In this document: one piece after another, positions 5,139 through 6,746 of the stretch
How positions within the stretch are numbered: the first letter of the stretch is position 1
Layout of the letters: every line of letters starts with the position of its first letter
Assembly (NCBI GenBank): GCA_005787025.1
Contig: SYCH01000200.1
Span: 1-6,746 of the forward strand
Length of the DNA: 6,746 nt
Reading direction: 5' to 3'
Origin: Actinomycetota bacterium
GTDB lineage: Bacteria > Actinomycetota > Acidimicrobiia > Acidimicrobiales > Ilumatobacteraceae
Position numbers and translations under genes: made by a program
The notes under the pieces: model-generated
What the model was told of the DNA's origin: nothing
What the model saw: only the letters and a program-made list of their open reading frames with translations
Database searches by the model: none

Positions 5139-6746
5139 ATGAACGAATTCACGGTCGGAGAGGTTCACGAGGCCATCACCACGACACGTCCGAACCAGGA
5201 ATGTCTGGTCTTTCGCGACCGTCGCCTCACGTGGAACGACGTCAACGAACGCACCCACCGATTGGCGGACTACCTGCGCGGGGCCGGACTCGGCTGTCGC
5301 ACCGAGCGCGCGAAGCTGCCGACGCACGAGAGTGGCCAGGATCACCTGGCCATCTATCTGCACAACGGGAACGAGTACCTGGAGTGCATGCTGGCATCGT
5401 TCAAAAGTCGCGTCGCCCCGTTCAACGTGAACTACCGATACGTGGCCGAGGAGCTGACGTACCTGCTGCGCGACTCGGGCGCCACCGCCATCGCCTTCCA
5501 CTCGACCTTCGCGCCGATACTGCAGTCCGTTCTCGACGACGTGCCCGATCTGCGGGTTCTGCTGCAGGTTCCCGACGAATCCGAGAACGACCTGCTTCCC
5601 GGAGCAGTGTGGTACGAGGACGCCATTGCGGCCGGAGATCCGACGACTGATCTCGATCCCTCACCCGACGATCTCTACATCCTGTACACCGGTGGAACCA
5701 CCGGCATGCCCAAAGGCGTGATGTGGCGTCAGGGGGACGCGTTGGTGGAGTGCTTCGGAGCCCCCCGAACCGCGGAATCGATCGAGGAGATCGTCGCCGC
5801 AGCCACCGGACGACGGGCCCTCATCGCTCCACCCTTCATGCACGGTGCTGGCCACTGGGTGGCCATGGGAACATGGAACACCGGTGGAACGGTGTTCGTG
5901 CCCAGCATCCCCGAACGACTGGATCCGCGCGACATTTGGAGCATCGTCGAACGCGAACGAATTGATTTCCTCCTCATCGTGGGCGACGCCTTCGCGCGAC
6001 CACTCATCGACGAACTGAACACGAACCGGTACGACCTGTCCTCGCTGAACGTCTTGCTCTCCGGCGGCGCCGCGTTGTCGGCGCATCTGAAGGAGGAGCT
6101 GCTGGCGATCGCTCCACATCTGATGATCATCGACGGGCTGGGCTCCTCGGAGGCCGGGGGACAGTTGACCCACGTGTCGGCCGCTGGCGGCGCCAGCACG
6201 GGTACCTTCCCCCTCGCCCCGAACAACCACGTCCTCTCGGAGGACCTCACGCGGGTTCTCGAGGCCGGCGACCCCGAGGTGGGCTGGCTCGCCAAGAGCG
6301 GACGCCTGGCGCTCGGCTATCTCGGCGACCCGGCCAAGACCGCGCGCACCTACCCCGTCATCGACGGTGTTCGATACGTCGTGCCGGGCGACCGCGCGGT
6401 ACTGATCGAGGGGAACATCGTCGAACTACGGGGCCGTGACTCGGTCACCATCAATTCCGGCGGCGAGAAGATCTTCGCCGAAGAGGTCGAAATGGCGATC
6501 AAGCCGCACCCCGACGTCTTCGACTGTGTCGTGACCGGACGACCGAGCGAGCGTTGGGGCAACGAGGTGGTCGCGGTGGTCCAACTACGACCCGGCACCA
6601 ATCCGAGCGATCAGGACCTTCTCGACGAGGCGTCCAGGCACGTGGCCCGCTACAAGTTGCCCAAGGCCGTCGTGCGCGTGGAGTCCATCGTGCGCTCACC
6701 CTCGGGCAAGGCCGACTACCGCTGGGCCAAGGAGATCGCGTCGAAG
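5139..6746 (+). CDS. Acyl-CoA synthetase (FadD-type AMP-binding ligase), 3' end cut by window
   Basis: An uninterrupted frame of 536 codons runs from ATG 5139 to the last base, with no stop in the window. The enzyme activates a carboxylic acid with ATP to an acyl-adenylate, then transfers it to CoA. Motifs of the ANL superfamily are all present: P-loop YTGGTTGMPKG (183-193), the aromatic/acid motif GLGSSEAG (333-340, with E338 in the place of the usual YGxTE glutamate), PGD (416-418), the hinge region RGRDSVTINSGGEKIFAEEVE (about 431-451), and the C-terminal catalytic lysine K524 in SPSGKADYRWAK. The early ESGQDHLAIYLHNGNEYLE and APFNVNYRYVAEEL blocks and the TGMPKGVMWRQ stretch match actinobacterial FadD ligases of the FadD17/FadD19 type, some of which activate sterol side chains; that substrate is not provable here. 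With K524 present, few residues should be missing. The gene is divergent from the LLM oxidoreductase gene. Confidence 0.93.
   Translation, partial: MNEFTVGEVHEAITTTRPNQECLVFRDRRLTWNDVNERTHRLADYLRGAGLGCRTERAKLPTHESGQDHLAIYLHNGNEYLECMLASFKSRVAPFNVNYRYVAEELTYLLRDSGATAIAFHSTFAPILQSVLDDVPDLRVLLQVPDESENDLLPGAVWYEDAIAAGDPTTDLDPSPDDLYILYTGGTTGMPKGVMWRQGDALVECFGAPRTAESIEEIVAAATGRRALIAPPFMHGAGHWVAMGTWNTGGTVFVPSIPERLDPRDIWSIVERERIDFLLIVGDAFARPLIDELNTNRYDLSSLNVLLSGGAALSAHLKEELLAIAPHLMIIDGLGSSEAGGQLTHVSAAGGASTGTFPLAPNNHVLSEDLTRVLEAGDPEVGWLAKSGRLALGYLGDPAKTARTYPVIDGVRYVVPGDRAVLIEGNIVELRGRDSVTINSGGEKIFAEEVEMAIKPHPDVFDCVVTGRPSERWGNEVVAVVQLRPGTNPSDQDLLDEASRHVARYKLPKAVVRVESIVRSPSGKADYRWAKEIASK

Noticed and set aside
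5201..5650. 149-aa plus-strand open frame inside the acyl-CoA synthetase
   Set aside because: Arg/Ser-rich out-of-frame shadow of the ligase gene, whose own frame carries the conserved blocks.

Overview
The window looks like chromosomal DNA of a GC-rich actinobacterium. The evidence is the codon bias towards G/C in third positions, an MtrB-like histidine kinase followed by a GerMN lipoprotein, an F420-type LLM oxidoreductase, and a HtdZ/NodN-like MaoC hydratase near a FadD-type acyl-CoA ligase. The threonine-rich linker of the lipoprotein and the overall gene style suggest class Acidimicrobiia, but that placement is inference. I see no mobile element, CRISPR array, rRNA or tRNA, and coding density is very high.

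Layout. Bases 1-144 (+) are probably the tail of an upstream membrane-protein gene. Bases 149-1555 (+) encode a two-helix sensor histidine kinase. Its stop overlaps the start of a small GerMN-domain lipoprotein (1552-2193, +), giving a two-gene unit like a reduced mtrB-lpqB. One base beyond the lipoprotein stop, the opposite strand carries the GTPase gene era (2195-3034, -), which converges on it. A divergent region of about 80 bp separates era from a gene for a four-helix membrane protein of unknown function (3117-3548, +). A MaoC-type enoyl-CoA hydratase follows (3586-4044, +). It converges on an LLM-class flavin/F420 oxidoreductase (4066-5064, -). A 74-bp divergent intergenic region then leads to a long acyl-CoA synthetase gene (5139 to the right edge, +), which stays open through 536 codons and is cut by the window end.

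How the genes fit together. The left part is an envelope-sensing module: membrane kinase plus exported lipoprotein. Era is a housekeeping ribosome-assembly GTPase. The right part (hydratase, F420-type oxidoreductase, acyl-CoA ligase) fits fatty-acid, sterol or other acyl-CoA metabolism. These three genes lie on both strands and are not one operon, so a shared pathway is only a hypothesis.

The most useful non-coding signal is positional. Six of the seven starts visible in the window have an A/T-containing hexamer of the form TANNNT or NANNNT 6-8 bases upstream, the spacing expected for the -10 box of a leaderless transcript. The seventh, the coupled lipoprotein gene, instead has a strong purine-rich ribosome binding site. 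I found no clear sign of a new multi-gene system; the region is mostly ordinary.
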